From NCBI GenBank assembly GCA_029820945.1, contig JALGUJ010000005.1, forward strand, positions 1 through 64,000: a stretch of DNA of 64,000 nt, read 5' to 3'. Below, one piece after another: positions 51,589-60,388 of this stretch (positions within the stretch are counted from its first letter, which is position 1; each line of letters begins with the position of its first letter). The DNA comes from Candidatus Zipacnadia bacterium (GTDB lineage Bacteria > Armatimonadota > Zipacnadia > Zipacnadales > UBA5352). Under the pieces are notes generated by a model. The model saw only the letters and a program-made list of their open reading frames with translations, had not been told where the DNA came from and made no database searches. Position numbers and translations under genes: made by a program.

Positions 51589-53019
51589 TCAGTCCGTCTT
51601 CGTCGCGGTCTTGAAGGTCCAGTACTGCCACTTCGCATGCCGGCGGATGGCCGAGAAGTCCAGCTCGTCCTTGCGGTCCTGGAACTGGATGTAGCCCATC
51701 GGCCAGCCCTGCGTCTCGATCGCCTCGTAGTGCCCCTCCCGCCACTCGTCGGGGAGATTCGGCGCATCAGGGATGAGGATGCGCTCCTCCTCGGACCGAC
51801 GGATGGCGCGCGCCATCGCGACGAGGAACCCGCCGGGACCGACCTGCGTCTGGCCCACCCGGATACGGTGCGGCACGCGCGCGAAGTCGCGGATGAAGTG
51901 CTCGGCCTCAGTCGCGGCCTCGGCAAGCGCGTCGCGTCCCACCTCGCCGGGCCGGGTGTCCACCGGCTCCTCGGTGGGTCCGATGATGCGGCGCAGCGGG
52001 GCCCTCCGGGAGGCCGCGCCACCCTCCGGCGCCCCCAGCGCATGGGCGAACACGCCGAACAGCTCGGCCGGCGAGAAGCTCTCACCGTCGAGCGTCACCA
52101 TGGCCGGGCGGTCCGCCACCAGCTCCGCCAGTCGCCTCGTCTCCTCGGCCGTGACCCAGAGGCGCGTGGGGCGGTACTCCTCGTAGAACTCGCGGAATGT
52201 CCGCGGCTCGATCTCGTCCTGCTCGGCGACCCAGCCGACCAGTTCGTCGGCGATCCACAGCAGCTCGTCGGTCAGCTCCTGCGGGAAGCGCTGCGGGGCG
52301 CGCCAGTCCCGCCGCGGCGGGTCAGCGCAGTGCCCCCACCAGTTGGGCTGCTCCCACCAGGTGTCGGCGATGAAGCGCGTCGGGTGGTTGACCCAGCCCA
52401 GCCGATAGGTGCCCTGCTCGAGGTGGCGCAGCACGTCCGCCCTGTGCCGCTCCAGCTTCTCCTGCGGCGTCTGGTCGAAGTCGTGGAGGTAGTCCTCATA
52501 CATCTGCCGGGGGTTGGCGATCTGGAGCTGGTTGCAGTACCAGACGGGCGTCGGATCGCTGTTGTGAAAGACCGGGCCGTAGGCGTGCACGCCCAGGCCC
52601 AGCCGCGCGTGCGCCACCATGACCTGCGGCGTCCAGTCGCCGTAGTTGCGGAGCTGCGTGACCGGGCGCTGCCCGAAGACCTCGCCGATGTCCGCGATCC
52701 CGCGCGACTCCTCGGCCAGCAGCCGGTCCACCGCGGCGTCCCAGCTCTGCTCGCTCACCCATGCAGGCATGTGGCGCGGGTCATAGCGCCAGTTCGGCAG
52801 GATGAAGTGGTGGTCGGAGTGGTAGCCCACCTCGTGCTCCTTTAGGGCCTCCACGACATCGTCGCGGCCGCAGAAGTGCACGAAGCGCGCCTTCTCGCCC
52901 ACCAGCCCGAAGACCGCGGGCACACCGTGCCTGGAGTGGATCTGCGCCAGGCGCAGCAGCGCGTCGTTCGACGCCGGGTCGATGTAGTCCTCGGTGTCGA
53001 AGCTGAAGATCATCTCCAT
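51589..53019 (-). CDS. Polysaccharide deacetylase-like protein, copy 2
   Basis: A 476-residue cytosolic protein beginning MEMIFSFDTEDYIDPASND, parallel to copy 1 (AYDVEDVYTPASDD), with the His motif VGYHSDHHF. The C-terminal half shares FSPAELFGVFAHALGAPE and IIGPTEEPV with the SPADVCGMLIFAV and VLGPTEEPM region of copy 1, so the two are diverged paralogues. GGAGG lies 7 nt before ATG 53019; the frame runs on to 53214 without a site. It is co-transcribed with the DUF3604 gene. The combination suggests deacylation plus a metal hydrolase step on a common substrate, which is inference. Confidence 0.7.
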   Translation of the reverse strand: MEMIFSFDTEDYIDPASNDALLRLAQIHSRHGVPAVFGLVGEKARFVHFCGRDDVVEALKEHEVGYHSDHHFILPNWRYDPRHMPAWVSEQSWDAAVDRLLAEESRGIADIGEVFGQRPVTQLRNYGDWTPQVMVAHARLGLGVHAYGPVFHNSDPTPVWYCNQLQIANPRQMYEDYLHDFDQTPQEKLERHRADVLRHLEQGTYRLGWVNHPTRFIADTWWEQPNWWGHCADPPRRDWRAPQRFPQELTDELLWIADELVGWVAEQDEIEPRTFREFYEEYRPTRLWVTAEETRRLAELVADRPAMVTLDGESFSPAELFGVFAHALGAPEGGAASRRAPLRRIIGPTEEPVDTRPGEVGRDALAEAATEAEHFIRDFARVPHRIRVGQTQVGPGGFLVAMARAIRRSEEERILIPDAPNLPDEWREGHYEAIETQGWPMGYIQFQDRKDELDFSAIRRHAKWQYWTFKTATKTD

Positions 53020-53242
53020 GGCATGCCTCCGAATCGCTTCCACTCCGGGAGAGTCACTGCGTCGGGGCGGAGGTTCGACGCGACGCGGCCGGGAGCCTGC
53101 GTCGAGGGGACACCGGTTGAGCGTCTCCGGGCCCAGACACTTCCGGGAGATGGAGCCGCTCCGCCGGGGGGGCCTACTGAGGAACGGACCGACGCGACGC
53201 GTGGCAGGCCGCACGGGGACACCGACGGAATGTGAGCGGCCC
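53020..53242. other. Intergenic region with a direct repeat
   Basis: These 223 bases lie between two minus-strand genes. The 12-mer CGACGCGACGCG occurs at 53076-53087 and 53190-53201. Low-complexity GC sequence makes chance likely. No promoter was recognised. Confidence 0.3.
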
Positions 53243-54535
53243 TCACCCTCCCCCGGTCTCCTGGAGAAGCCGCACGGCCTTGAGATACCTGGCGACCCTG
53301 TCTACATGCCCGACGAGTTGTCGGACATTCCCCTGCTGAGTCGGCCAGGACCCCAGGGAGCCGTCAGGGGCGCAGACCTCCCGGACGTACTCCTCCTCGG
53401 CCTCGACCAGTTCCCGCGCCTGCTGCAGTGACATCGGCGCGGACTCCTCGGCAATGAGCGCCAGGCGGCCGATCTCCTGCAGCCGCTCCCAGCGTGCCAG
53501 CCGCGTCTCGAAGGGCAAGCTCCCCCACTGCGCGTAACCAGGGTAGAGCCCCTCGTCGCGCTCGTAGCGAACCCAGGGCTCGCACTCTATCGCGGCGTAG
53601 AGCGGCCTGCCGGTCTTCACCTCGTAGAAGCGCGCCCACTCATTCGGCCCCGTGCGGGCCCGATCCAGCCATGCCAGCGCGGCCGGGATGGGCTGCAGGT
53701 AGCGGGGATCGCCGGTCAGCAGGTGGATGTCGATGAGCACATCGATGACGTCCGCGGAGCGTGCACCGCAGGCGCAGGGCGGCTCGAAGCGTCTCCCCCA
53801 CGCGGGCCGATAGTCGAAGTCGTAGTGCTGCGCCCAGCCGGGCGTGGGCTCCTCGAGCTGGTGGTCGATCAGCCACTGCCCGGTGCGCTCGACGGCCTCC
53901 AGGTAGCGCGGATCGCTGGAGTGCCTGTAGACCAGCATCAACTCCCGGACCGAGGAGATGGTCACCCGGTCGTTGAGCATGGGCAGCTCCAGGTAGCTCC
54001 GGGGTGGAGCGGGGTAGTCCGAGTGCCAGGCGCCATCGGGATGCTGGGCCGAGAGGGTGAACTCGGCGGTCTCGAGAGCGCTGCGCAGGTAGCGCTCGTC
54101 GCCTGTGTAGTCGAAGGCCTGCAGCACGACGCGCTGGGCCTTGAAGCTGCGGGAGTTGCGGAAGGTCATGCGCCCGGTCTGCGTCTCCTGGGCATCGACC
54201 CGCTTGCGGAAGGCCACGCGGCTGTATCCGCCCTCGGGCTGCTTCATCGCCACGCAGAGGTCGGCCACGGCCAGGAAGCCCTGCAGGAAGCGCTCCTCCC
54301 CGGTGGCATCGTAGGCGGCGGAGAAGATGGCGGCATAGACGGGCGGGCGCTCCGTCTCGTAGAGGTTGGCCTGCGTCATGCGGTCGATGTCCGCCACGCC
54401 GTCGGGCATGTCGCGCGCGGCCAGGGCATCGACCGCCGCCACGAGCGCCTCCCTCGCGAGCGTCGGCGTGTCCGTGGCCTGGCTGTGCGCGCCGTCGCCC
54501 ACCAACAGGATGGCGGCGAGTGTGAGGAGCTTCAT
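53243..54535 (-). CDS. Secreted PL10-like pectic acid (polygalacturonate) lyase
   Basis: A 430-residue exported protein with a signal peptide of about 19 residues (GDGAHS). It looks like an alpha/alpha toroid: repeated helical units with RYLRSALETAEFTL, ELMLVYRHSSDPRYLEAVERT and GDPRYLQPIPAALAWLDRA. The family segment TPGWAQHYDFDYRPAWGR followed by RFEPP is the conserved PL10 region. It should cleave polygalacturonate with Ca2+, backing up the PL1 enzyme ten kilobases away. GGGAGG lies 6-7 nt before ATG 54535. No dedicated promoter was recognised. Confidence 0.82.
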   Translation of the reverse strand: MKLLTLAAILLVGDGAHSQATDTPTLAREALVAAVDALAARDMPDGVADIDRMTQANLYETERPPVYAAIFSAAYDATGEERFLQGFLAVADLCVAMKQPEGGYSRVAFRKRVDAQETQTGRMTFRNSRSFKAQRVVLQAFDYTGDERYLRSALETAEFTLSAQHPDGAWHSDYPAPPRSYLELPMLNDRVTISSVRELMLVYRHSSDPRYLEAVERTGQWLIDHQLEEPTPGWAQHYDFDYRPAWGRRFEPPCACGARSADVIDVLIDIHLLTGDPRYLQPIPAALAWLDRARTGPNEWARFYEVKTGRPLYAAIECEPWVRYERDEGLYPGYAQWGSLPFETRLARWERLQEIGRLALIAEESAPMSLQQARELVEAEEEYVREVCAPDGSLGSWPTQQGNVRQLVGHVDRVARYLKAVRLLQETGGG

Positions 54536-54674
54536 CAGTGCCTCCCGGGCATCAGTGGGTTCGAGGACGGCCGGACCCCTCCAGCCGGACACAGTCAGAA
54601 ACCGCGCCTGCCGGCCGAACCCCGCCGGCGCCCTGCCACGGCCGGCCCCGATGCGTTCTCGCGTTCGCTGCGGA

Positions 54675-55715
54675 CTACACCTCGAGCTCGTCGAGCTTCA
54701 CCGGCCGGCCCTCCGCCAGCGACTTCTCGATGGCGAACATGACGCGGTGGGTCTTGAAGGCCTCCTCGAAGTTGATGATCGACTCGCGGTCCTCGAGGAC
54801 GCACTCCATGAACTCGTCGATCTGCGGCGGGTACGGGTGGTCGAGGACGTCCCCCGACTCGGCCTGCGCTGTGGGCGTGGTCATCCACTCATCCGCGCGC
54901 AGACCCTCGATCTGCGTGGACCAGAGGCGGTCGTTCCAGAGCGTGCCCTCGCTGCCCACCAGGTGGATGTTGAAGACGTAGGGCTGGCGGCAGTCCACGC
55001 ACGAGGTGATCTTGCCGTGCGCCCCGTCGGCGAAGCTGAGGATGGCCGTAGAGGTGCTGTCGTACTCGTAAGGCTGCGCCCAGTCGGCAGAGGACTTGCT
55101 GGAGTAGGCGTAGACCTCCTCGACCTCGCTGTCGGCGAACGCGACGATGGCGTCAAGGGCGTGGCAGCCGGCGGTGATCAGCGCGCTGCCGCCCATGTCC
55201 TTCCTGACGTTCCACTCGAACTGCCCGTACCACGGGCCGATGCCGTGGTAGTAATCGATCTCGAAGAAGTGCACGTCGCCGAGCAGGCCCTGCGCCATGA
55301 CCGACTGGATGAGCTGGAAGTGGGGGATGAAGCGCAGCTCGAAGTAGACGGTGGTCTTGACGCCCGCCGCCTGCACCGCGTCGCGCATCGCCAGCAAGTC
55401 ATCGTAGTTGATGGCCAGCGGCTTCTCGATCATGATGTGCTTGCCGGCCTCCGCGGCTCTGATGGTCTGGTCGGCGTGGACGGGATGGGGCGTGCAGATA
55501 TCGACGACGTCCAGCCCGGGGTGTTGCAGGAACTCATCGTAGTCGTGATACAGCGTCGCGGCCGGGCCCCCCGTCATCTCCACGATCTGGTCCTCAGTGA
55601 GGTCCTTGCTCGAGCAGAGCGCGTCAACGACGCAGTTCGGGTTTGCGTTGAACGCGGGCAGATGCCCACTGGCGGCCCAGCCAAGTCCAACGACTCCAAC
55701 CTTGATCTCGGCCAT
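54675..55715 (-). CDS. Gfo/Idh/MocA-family oxidoreductase, canonical
   Basis: A 346-residue NAD(P)-dependent oxidoreductase with the Rossmann loop VGVVGLGWAASGH at the N terminus and the intact IEKPLAIN motif, unlike the two paralogues at 15.7-18.1 kb. The C-terminal domain has EWNVRKDMGGSALITAGCH with its typical Asp and His. It probably acts on a sugar, uronate or cyclitol. GGAGGTGA precedes the start at 55715; the frame extends further to 56033 without support. Upstream is a possible operator dyad. Confidence 0.9.
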   Translation of the reverse strand: MAEIKVGVVGLGWAASGHLPAFNANPNCVVDALCSSKDLTEDQIVEMTGGPAATLYHDYDEFLQHPGLDVVDICTPHPVHADQTIRAAEAGKHIMIEKPLAINYDDLLAMRDAVQAAGVKTTVYFELRFIPHFQLIQSVMAQGLLGDVHFFEIDYYHGIGPWYGQFEWNVRKDMGGSALITAGCHALDAIVAFADSEVEEVYAYSSKSSADWAQPYEYDSTSTAILSFADGAHGKITSCVDCRQPYVFNIHLVGSEGTLWNDRLWSTQIEGLRADEWMTTPTAQAESGDVLDHPYPPQIDEFMECVLEDRESIINFEEAFKTHRVMFAIEKSLAEGRPVKLDELEV

Positions 55716-55792
55716 CTCCGTCACCTCCGGTATGACTTGCCCCCGGCCCTCGAGGTCGCCGGGATGTCGCTCGCCGCTCATCCGGCAACGCC

Positions 55793-55812
55793 GTGTATTC
55801 GCCGGAGTACAC
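55793..55812. promoter_or_regulatory. Possible 20-bp operator dyad GTGTA(N10)TACAC
   Basis: An inverted repeat lies about 80-97 bases upstream of the canonical oxidoreductase start, in a 139-base gap. Seven of ten half-site positions are symmetric. It may be a repressor site; no regulator is adjacent. Confidence 0.25.
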
Positions 55813-55854
55813 ACCTGACCCTCCCCCCACGCCGACCTACGCGAGTGATCCGCG

Positions 55855-56757
55855 CTAGATAAGGGCCGTCGAGAAGTAGCGCTCCACGCGGTCGGGCAGG
55901 ACGGTGGCGATGATGCTGCCCGGCGCCAGCTCGCGCGCCAGCCTGCGCGCGGCCCAGACGTTCGCGCCGGACGAGGTGCCGACCAGGAGGCCCTCGTCGC
56001 GCGCAAGCCGCCGCGTGGTCCGTATTGCGTCATCGTCCGTCACCGTGATGACCTCGCTGATGATCGATGTGTCCAGGATGGGCGGCACGAAGCCATCCCC
56101 GATGCCGGGGATGCGGTGCAGGCCCGGCTCGTGACCGAGCAGCGCCGCCGCGTTGGCCGGCTCCACCGCCACCAGATGCACGGCCGGATTATGCTCGCGC
56201 AGGAACTTGCCGACGCCCGCGAAGGTGCCGCCCGAGCCTATCCCGGCCACGAAGGCGTCCACACGGCCCTGCAGGTCCAGCCAGATCTCGGGCCCCGTCT
56301 GATCGTAGTGCACCGCGGGGTTGTCCGGGTTCTCGAACTGCTGCAGGCAGACAGCCCCCTCAATCTCCGCCACCAGCTCCTGGGCGCGGTCGCAGGAGCC
56401 CTCGATGTTGGCCTCCTTCGGTGTCAGCTCAAGCTCCCCGCCGAAGGCGGTGATGATCTTCTTGCGCTCCTCGCTCATGTCCTCGGGCATGACCACGATC
56501 ACGCGGTAGCCCTTCTGCACCCCGACCAGCGCCATGGCGATGCCGGTGTTCCCCGATGAGGGCTCCACGATCGTGGAGCCGTCCCCCAGCTCGCCGCGCT
56601 GCTCCGCGGCCTCGATCATGCGCACCGCCACGCGGTCCTTGATGGAGCCGCCGGGGTTCAGGTACTCCGCCTTCGCCCAGACCTCACACGGCCCGTCGCA
56701 CTCGATGGACACGATGGGGGTATTACCGATCGCCTCGAGGATGCTTCTGCACCTCAA
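55855..56757 (-). CDS. Cysteine synthase / PLP-dependent beta-family lyase
   Basis: A 300-residue fold-type II PLP enzyme of the O-acetylserine sulfhydrylase family. The Schiff-base lysine is Lys40 in NPGGSIKDR, the substrate loop is EPSSGNTG, and the phosphate-binding loop is GIGSGGTFAG. GTSSGANVWAA closes the site. It would make cysteine from O-acetylserine and sulfide, though a cystathionine-beta-synthase-like or related role is not excluded. The start is TTG 56757 with GGAGTG about 9 nt upstream; no ATG or GTG fits this frame nearby. It follows the DNA glycosylase gene by 30 nt and may be in its transcript. Confidence 0.88.
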   Translation of the reverse strand: MRCRSILEAIGNTPIVSIECDGPCEVWAKAEYLNPGGSIKDRVAVRMIEAAEQRGELGDGSTIVEPSSGNTGIAMALVGVQKGYRVIVVMPEDMSEERKKIITAFGGELELTPKEANIEGSCDRAQELVAEIEGAVCLQQFENPDNPAVHYDQTGPEIWLDLQGRVDAFVAGIGSGGTFAGVGKFLREHNPAVHLVAVEPANAAALLGHEPGLHRIPGIGDGFVPPILDTSIISEVITVTDDDAIRTTRRLARDEGLLVGTSSGANVWAARRLARELAPGSIIATVLPDRVERYFSTALI

Positions 56758-56787
56758 CTGCGTTCACTCCAGTCGGTCAGGTTCGCG

Positions 56788-57633
56788 CTACCGCGCCCGG
56801 CAGCGCCGCTGGCAGCCGGGGCAGAAGTACGTGGATCGATTGCTCTGTACGATGCGCTCGATAGTGTGCTCACAGCCGTCACGCCCACACGGCTCGCCCT
56901 CGCGTCCGTAGACGCGCAGTCGGTCCTGGAAGCTCCCGGGCACGCCGTTGCCGGTCACGTAGTCCGAGATGGTCGTGCCCTCCGCGGCGATGGCCTCGGC
57001 CAGCACCGCGTGGATGGCCGCGTGGAGACGGCGCACGTCGCCCCCGGAGAGGTCGTTGCAGCGGGCCTCGGGGTGGATGCCGGCCCGGTACAGCGCCTCG
57101 CAGACGTAGATGTTGCCCAACCCCGCGAGACGCGACTGGTCGAGTAGCGCGCCCTTAAGCAGCGCGCTGCGCCCCTCCAGCATCTGCGCCAGGTAATCCG
57201 CGCTGAACTCGTCGCTCATCGCGTCAATGCCGACGTTGCGCAGCGTCGAGCTGTCGGCGACCCGACCGCTGGGCACCAGCTCCATGTGCCCGAAGCGCCG
57301 CACGTCGCGGAAGACCACCCGGCCCTCGCCGGACAGCTCCACCACGACGTGCGTGTGGTCGGGCGGCTCCTCCGGTCCATCGGTGAAGTAGAGCTGGCCG
57401 CTCATCCCCAGGTGGACGAGAAGCGCCGCTCCGCCGGAGAGCCGCAGGATGAGGTTCTTGCCGCGCCGCCGCACCGACCGGCAGGCGCGACCGGCGACCG
57501 CCTCGCGCAGCTCGCGCGGCTCGGTCTCGCGCAGGATGTCGTCTCTGTGTATCGTGATGGCCTCGATCGTCCGCCCGACCAGCGTCTGCTCCAGGTCGCG
57601 GCGGATCGTCTCGACCTCGGGAAGCTCCGGCAT
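56788..57633 (-). CDS. mutM: Formamidopyrimidine-DNA glycosylase
   Basis: A 281-residue base-excision repair enzyme that removes 8-oxoguanine and formamidopyrimidines. The N terminus MPELPEVETIRRDLE provides the catalytic Pro2 and Glu3. The conserved Lys near 57 is in RRGKNLIL, followed by LVHLGMSGQL. The helix-two-turn-helix segment LDQSRLAGLGNIYVCEALYR is complete. The C-terminal zinc finger has Cys pairs in CGRDGCEH and FCPGCQRRC. The start at 57633 is fixed by the MPELPE requirement, as only a weak GGGG site precedes it. It has its own promoter. Confidence 0.96.
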   Translation of the reverse strand: MPELPEVETIRRDLEQTLVGRTIEAITIHRDDILRETEPRELREAVAGRACRSVRRRGKNLILRLSGGAALLVHLGMSGQLYFTDGPEEPPDHTHVVVELSGEGRVVFRDVRRFGHMELVPSGRVADSSTLRNVGIDAMSDEFSADYLAQMLEGRSALLKGALLDQSRLAGLGNIYVCEALYRAGIHPEARCNDLSGGDVRRLHAAIHAVLAEAIAAEGTTISDYVTGNGVPGSFQDRLRVYGREGEPCGRDGCEHTIERIVQSNRSTYFCPGCQRRCRAR

Positions 57634-57691
57634 GCCAGCCCCAATGTCGGCGCGTAAAGAACGATGCGCCGCACGCACCGGCGCACCGTTG

Positions 57692-57720
57692 AGGATAGGG
57701 ACAGCGCCCGAGCTTGTCAA
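57692..57720 (-). promoter_or_regulatory. Sigma-70 promoter for mutM
   Basis: On the minus strand TTGACA (57720-57715) and TATCCT (57697-57692) are separated by 17 bp. The -35 is perfect and the -10 matches four of six. Transcription would start near 57685, about 50 nt before the mutM start. Confidence 0.65.
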
Positions 57721-57754
57721 TCGGAAACGGACTGCCGACTCAGGCCTCGGCCCG

Positions 57755-60280
57755 CTACTGAAGCCCCAGGCAGCGACGGATGTGCTCGACCATCTCCGCC
57801 CGCACCTCGTAGAGGTCACGCTGGGGATCCAGCTCGTTCACCCACTGTTGGGCGGCCGCGGCGACGGCCTCGTCGTCGCAGTCCTCGATCGCCGCGAGCA
57901 GCGTCGCCATGTACCGCGTGTCATCGACGCCCTCGCGGAAGCCCTCGAACTGGACGGTGGTGACCACGCCGTCGGCGGTGGGATAGGCGAAGTTGTGATC
58001 GCGGTAGCGGTCGCTGTCGAAGTCGTTCCACACGTGGTTGAAGCCGTGCTGGTAGGCGTAGTCCATGGCGCCGTCGAACCCCGCCCTCCAGAGCGTGAGC
58101 CCGAAGTTGCGGCGGAAGGTCTCGGGCTCCTCGCGGCCGACCTGCGGGAATGCGTAGGTAAAGACCTTGCTGCCCACGCCGTGGAACTTGGCGGCCTCGT
58201 CCGGGTCGGGTCGGCCGGCCAGCACCGCGATGTTGAGCAGGTCGCCCATGGCCTCGAAGGTGCCGTAGTAGCAGGCGACGAAGGTGCCGGCGCCCTCCTC
58301 CTGGACGGCCTTCCAGGCCTCGCGCTGCGCCGCCAGGCGCTCCCCGCGGGCCTCGTCGATGCCGTAGACGTACATCTCCTCGTAGCCGAAGCGCTCGGCC
58401 ATGGCCAGCCACTCGCGGACGCGCTGGCGCAAGGCGTCGATCTCCTCCTGGGTCTGCGGCGCCCCGGTGCTGACCCCGAGCGTGAAGAGGTAGTCCGTCG
58501 GCAGGCCGGCCTGCGCGCGCAGCTCCAGCGCGCGCGGCAGCAGCTCGTCGTCGTAGGCCTGATAGATCGTCGGGTAGAGCACGCCATGGCTCGCCATGTC
58601 GCGCATCTCGGCCAGGTACTGCTCCTCCGAGCGCATCTCGGAGGTGATGGTGGGCTGGTTGTCCTCGGCGAGCTTGCCGCGGTAGTAGACCGAGTAGATG
58701 AGCGGGCTCGGCTCAAGCTCGAAGTCGTGGACCGTGAGCGCGATCGGCAGGTCCACGCCGTCGCCCTGTTCGTTGCGAACGCGCAGGGCCCCCTCGTACT
58801 CGCCCGCGGGGACGTCGGGCACGCGAACGGTGACCCAGTACTGCTGGACGCGCATGGCCGGCAGGTCGAGCGGCTGCAGCGACTCGGCATCGATCGGCCG
58901 CACGTCCGCGAGCATCTCGCTCGTCTCGCCGCTGCAGAGCACGTACTCGCTGGTGCGTCCGTCGGCGCCGGTGCTGCGCAGGTAGTTGTGCCGCTCGTCC
59001 TCGTCCACGCGCACCAGCGCGTCATCGTTGAGCAGAAGCTCCGGGACGAGGATGCGGTCCTTCAGGTCGTGGATGCCCCGCCCGGCCTGGTACCAGACCT
59101 TGACGAGCTTGACGTCCAGCGCCTCGGCGGGGATCACCGCCCCTGCATCCGAACGCAGCGGAGAGGGCTGCACCAGCAGCCCGGCCTGATCCTCCAGCGC
59201 CATGACCACGAAGCTGGCGGACTCGTATTCGCCGCGGCACGCGGACAGCTCGAGGCCCTCCCGGTCGATGAAGGGGACGGCCAGCTCGGCGGGGACAATG
59301 CGCGCGTTGGTGATGGCACGCACGGGCAGCAGGATGAATGGCTGACCCGCATCCGCGGCCTGTGCCACGCGCTGCAGCGTGGTGGGCGCGAGCTCGGCCA
59401 TGCGCAGATCCGCCTCGAGCGCATCGACCTCCTCAGGGCGCGCGTAGCCGGCCTCGGAGAGCGCCTGCACGCCCTCGCCCGCGCGGTCCGCGGCGGCGGT
59501 CGCGGCCTCCGCGGCCGGCGCGAACCTGTCGGGCAGCTCGGGAAGGTCCGCGAGCCGCTGCCCGATCTCCTCCATCCGCGCACGCCAGCCGGCGACGCGC
59601 TGCGCCCAGGCCTGCTCGAAGGCCGCCCAGCGCTCCTGGGTCAGCGCCTGGTAGGCCTCGTCCTCGGGCACCCGGCCCTCGATGCGGATGTCGTCCACGT
59701 AGATGGTGGCGCGCTGTCCGGGCTTCCCGTTGACGAAGATCCCGACGCGATCGATGTAGACCGCGACGTGGTCTCCGCTGGCGCCGTCCACCCACTTCTG
59801 CATGATCCTGTCGGCGCGATCGAAGGCCTCATCCGACATGTTCGCCTCGATGAGCTTCCACTCGCCCGTGGCTTCGCGGTAGCTCTCGAAGGCGCCACAG
59901 CCGGAGTGCCGCGTCGGGGGGAATGCCCAGTTGACGCCCAGTCCGGCGGCCGCCGTATGTCCCTCCTCCGCGTAGATACGCGCGGAGAACCGCAGGTCGC
60001 CCTCGGCAGGCATACGCACGGGGATTTGCCAGTAGAAGTAGCTGCCCGAGGTGAGGCTGACATCGAGCTTGAATGAGCGATCGCCCTCAAAGGCACGCTC
60101 GTCCGTTACGCCCTTGAAGTGCACCTCGTACTCGCCATTGGACACCCAGAACGTGACGGGATCCTGGCCATCCTCGAAGTCCACATGGTACGCGACGTCT
60201 CGCATGGGCAGCTCCTGGGGGGAGCAGATGGCCGTCGCAACGAGGAGTCCACAGACAGCGGCGCCTATGACACGATACAT
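57755..60280 (-). CDS. Large secreted DUF4091-like protein
   Basis: An 841-residue exported protein with a signal peptide to about residue 20 (TAICS) and GGAGGTG 7 nt before the ATG. Residues about 25-205 form a carbohydrate-binding-like domain (YVDDIRIEG). A helical stretch follows (about 210-310), then the DUF4091 arrangement: beta-sandwich (ACRGEYESASFVVMALEDQ; VTVRVPDVPAGEYEGALRV) and a barrel region with YGYEEMYVYGIDEARGERL, plus the C-terminal FREGVDDTRYMATLLAAIED. Related in plan to the shorter DUF4091 gene at 12967-14655. A glycan-active role is likely; the reaction is unknown. Confidence 0.78.
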   Translation of the reverse strand: MYRVIGAAVCGLLVATAICSPQELPMRDVAYHVDFEDGQDPVTFWVSNGEYEVHFKGVTDERAFEGDRSFKLDVSLTSGSYFYWQIPVRMPAEGDLRFSARIYAEEGHTAAAGLGVNWAFPPTRHSGCGAFESYREATGEWKLIEANMSDEAFDRADRIMQKWVDGASGDHVAVYIDRVGIFVNGKPGQRATIYVDDIRIEGRVPEDEAYQALTQERWAAFEQAWAQRVAGWRARMEEIGQRLADLPELPDRFAPAAEAATAAADRAGEGVQALSEAGYARPEEVDALEADLRMAELAPTTLQRVAQAADAGQPFILLPVRAITNARIVPAELAVPFIDREGLELSACRGEYESASFVVMALEDQAGLLVQPSPLRSDAGAVIPAEALDVKLVKVWYQAGRGIHDLKDRILVPELLLNDDALVRVDEDERHNYLRSTGADGRTSEYVLCSGETSEMLADVRPIDAESLQPLDLPAMRVQQYWVTVRVPDVPAGEYEGALRVRNEQGDGVDLPIALTVHDFELEPSPLIYSVYYRGKLAEDNQPTITSEMRSEEQYLAEMRDMASHGVLYPTIYQAYDDELLPRALELRAQAGLPTDYLFTLGVSTGAPQTQEEIDALRQRVREWLAMAERFGYEEMYVYGIDEARGERLAAQREAWKAVQEEGAGTFVACYYGTFEAMGDLLNIAVLAGRPDPDEAAKFHGVGSKVFTYAFPQVGREEPETFRRNFGLTLWRAGFDGAMDYAYQHGFNHVWNDFDSDRYRDHNFAYPTADGVVTTVQFEGFREGVDDTRYMATLLAAIEDCDDEAVAAAAQQWVNELDPQRDLYEVRAEMVEHIRRCLGLQ

Positions 60281-60388
60281 GGTAGCACCTCCACGTGTTT
60301 GGCAGCGGGGGGAACCTTCGTGCGCCGAGGCCGAAGGACCTGCAGGGCGTCGGCAGTGCGCCGGGATCGTGCGACCCGGAGGTGGTGC

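Noticed and set aside
53076-53201. Direct repeat CGACGCGACGCG as an attachment site or iteron
   Set aside because: It has two copies only, low complexity, and no integrase or replication gene nearby.
57449-60076. Plus-strand open frame of 875 codons opposite the DUF4091-like gene
   Set aside because: It has no recognisable domain and overlaps two well-supported minus-strand genes.
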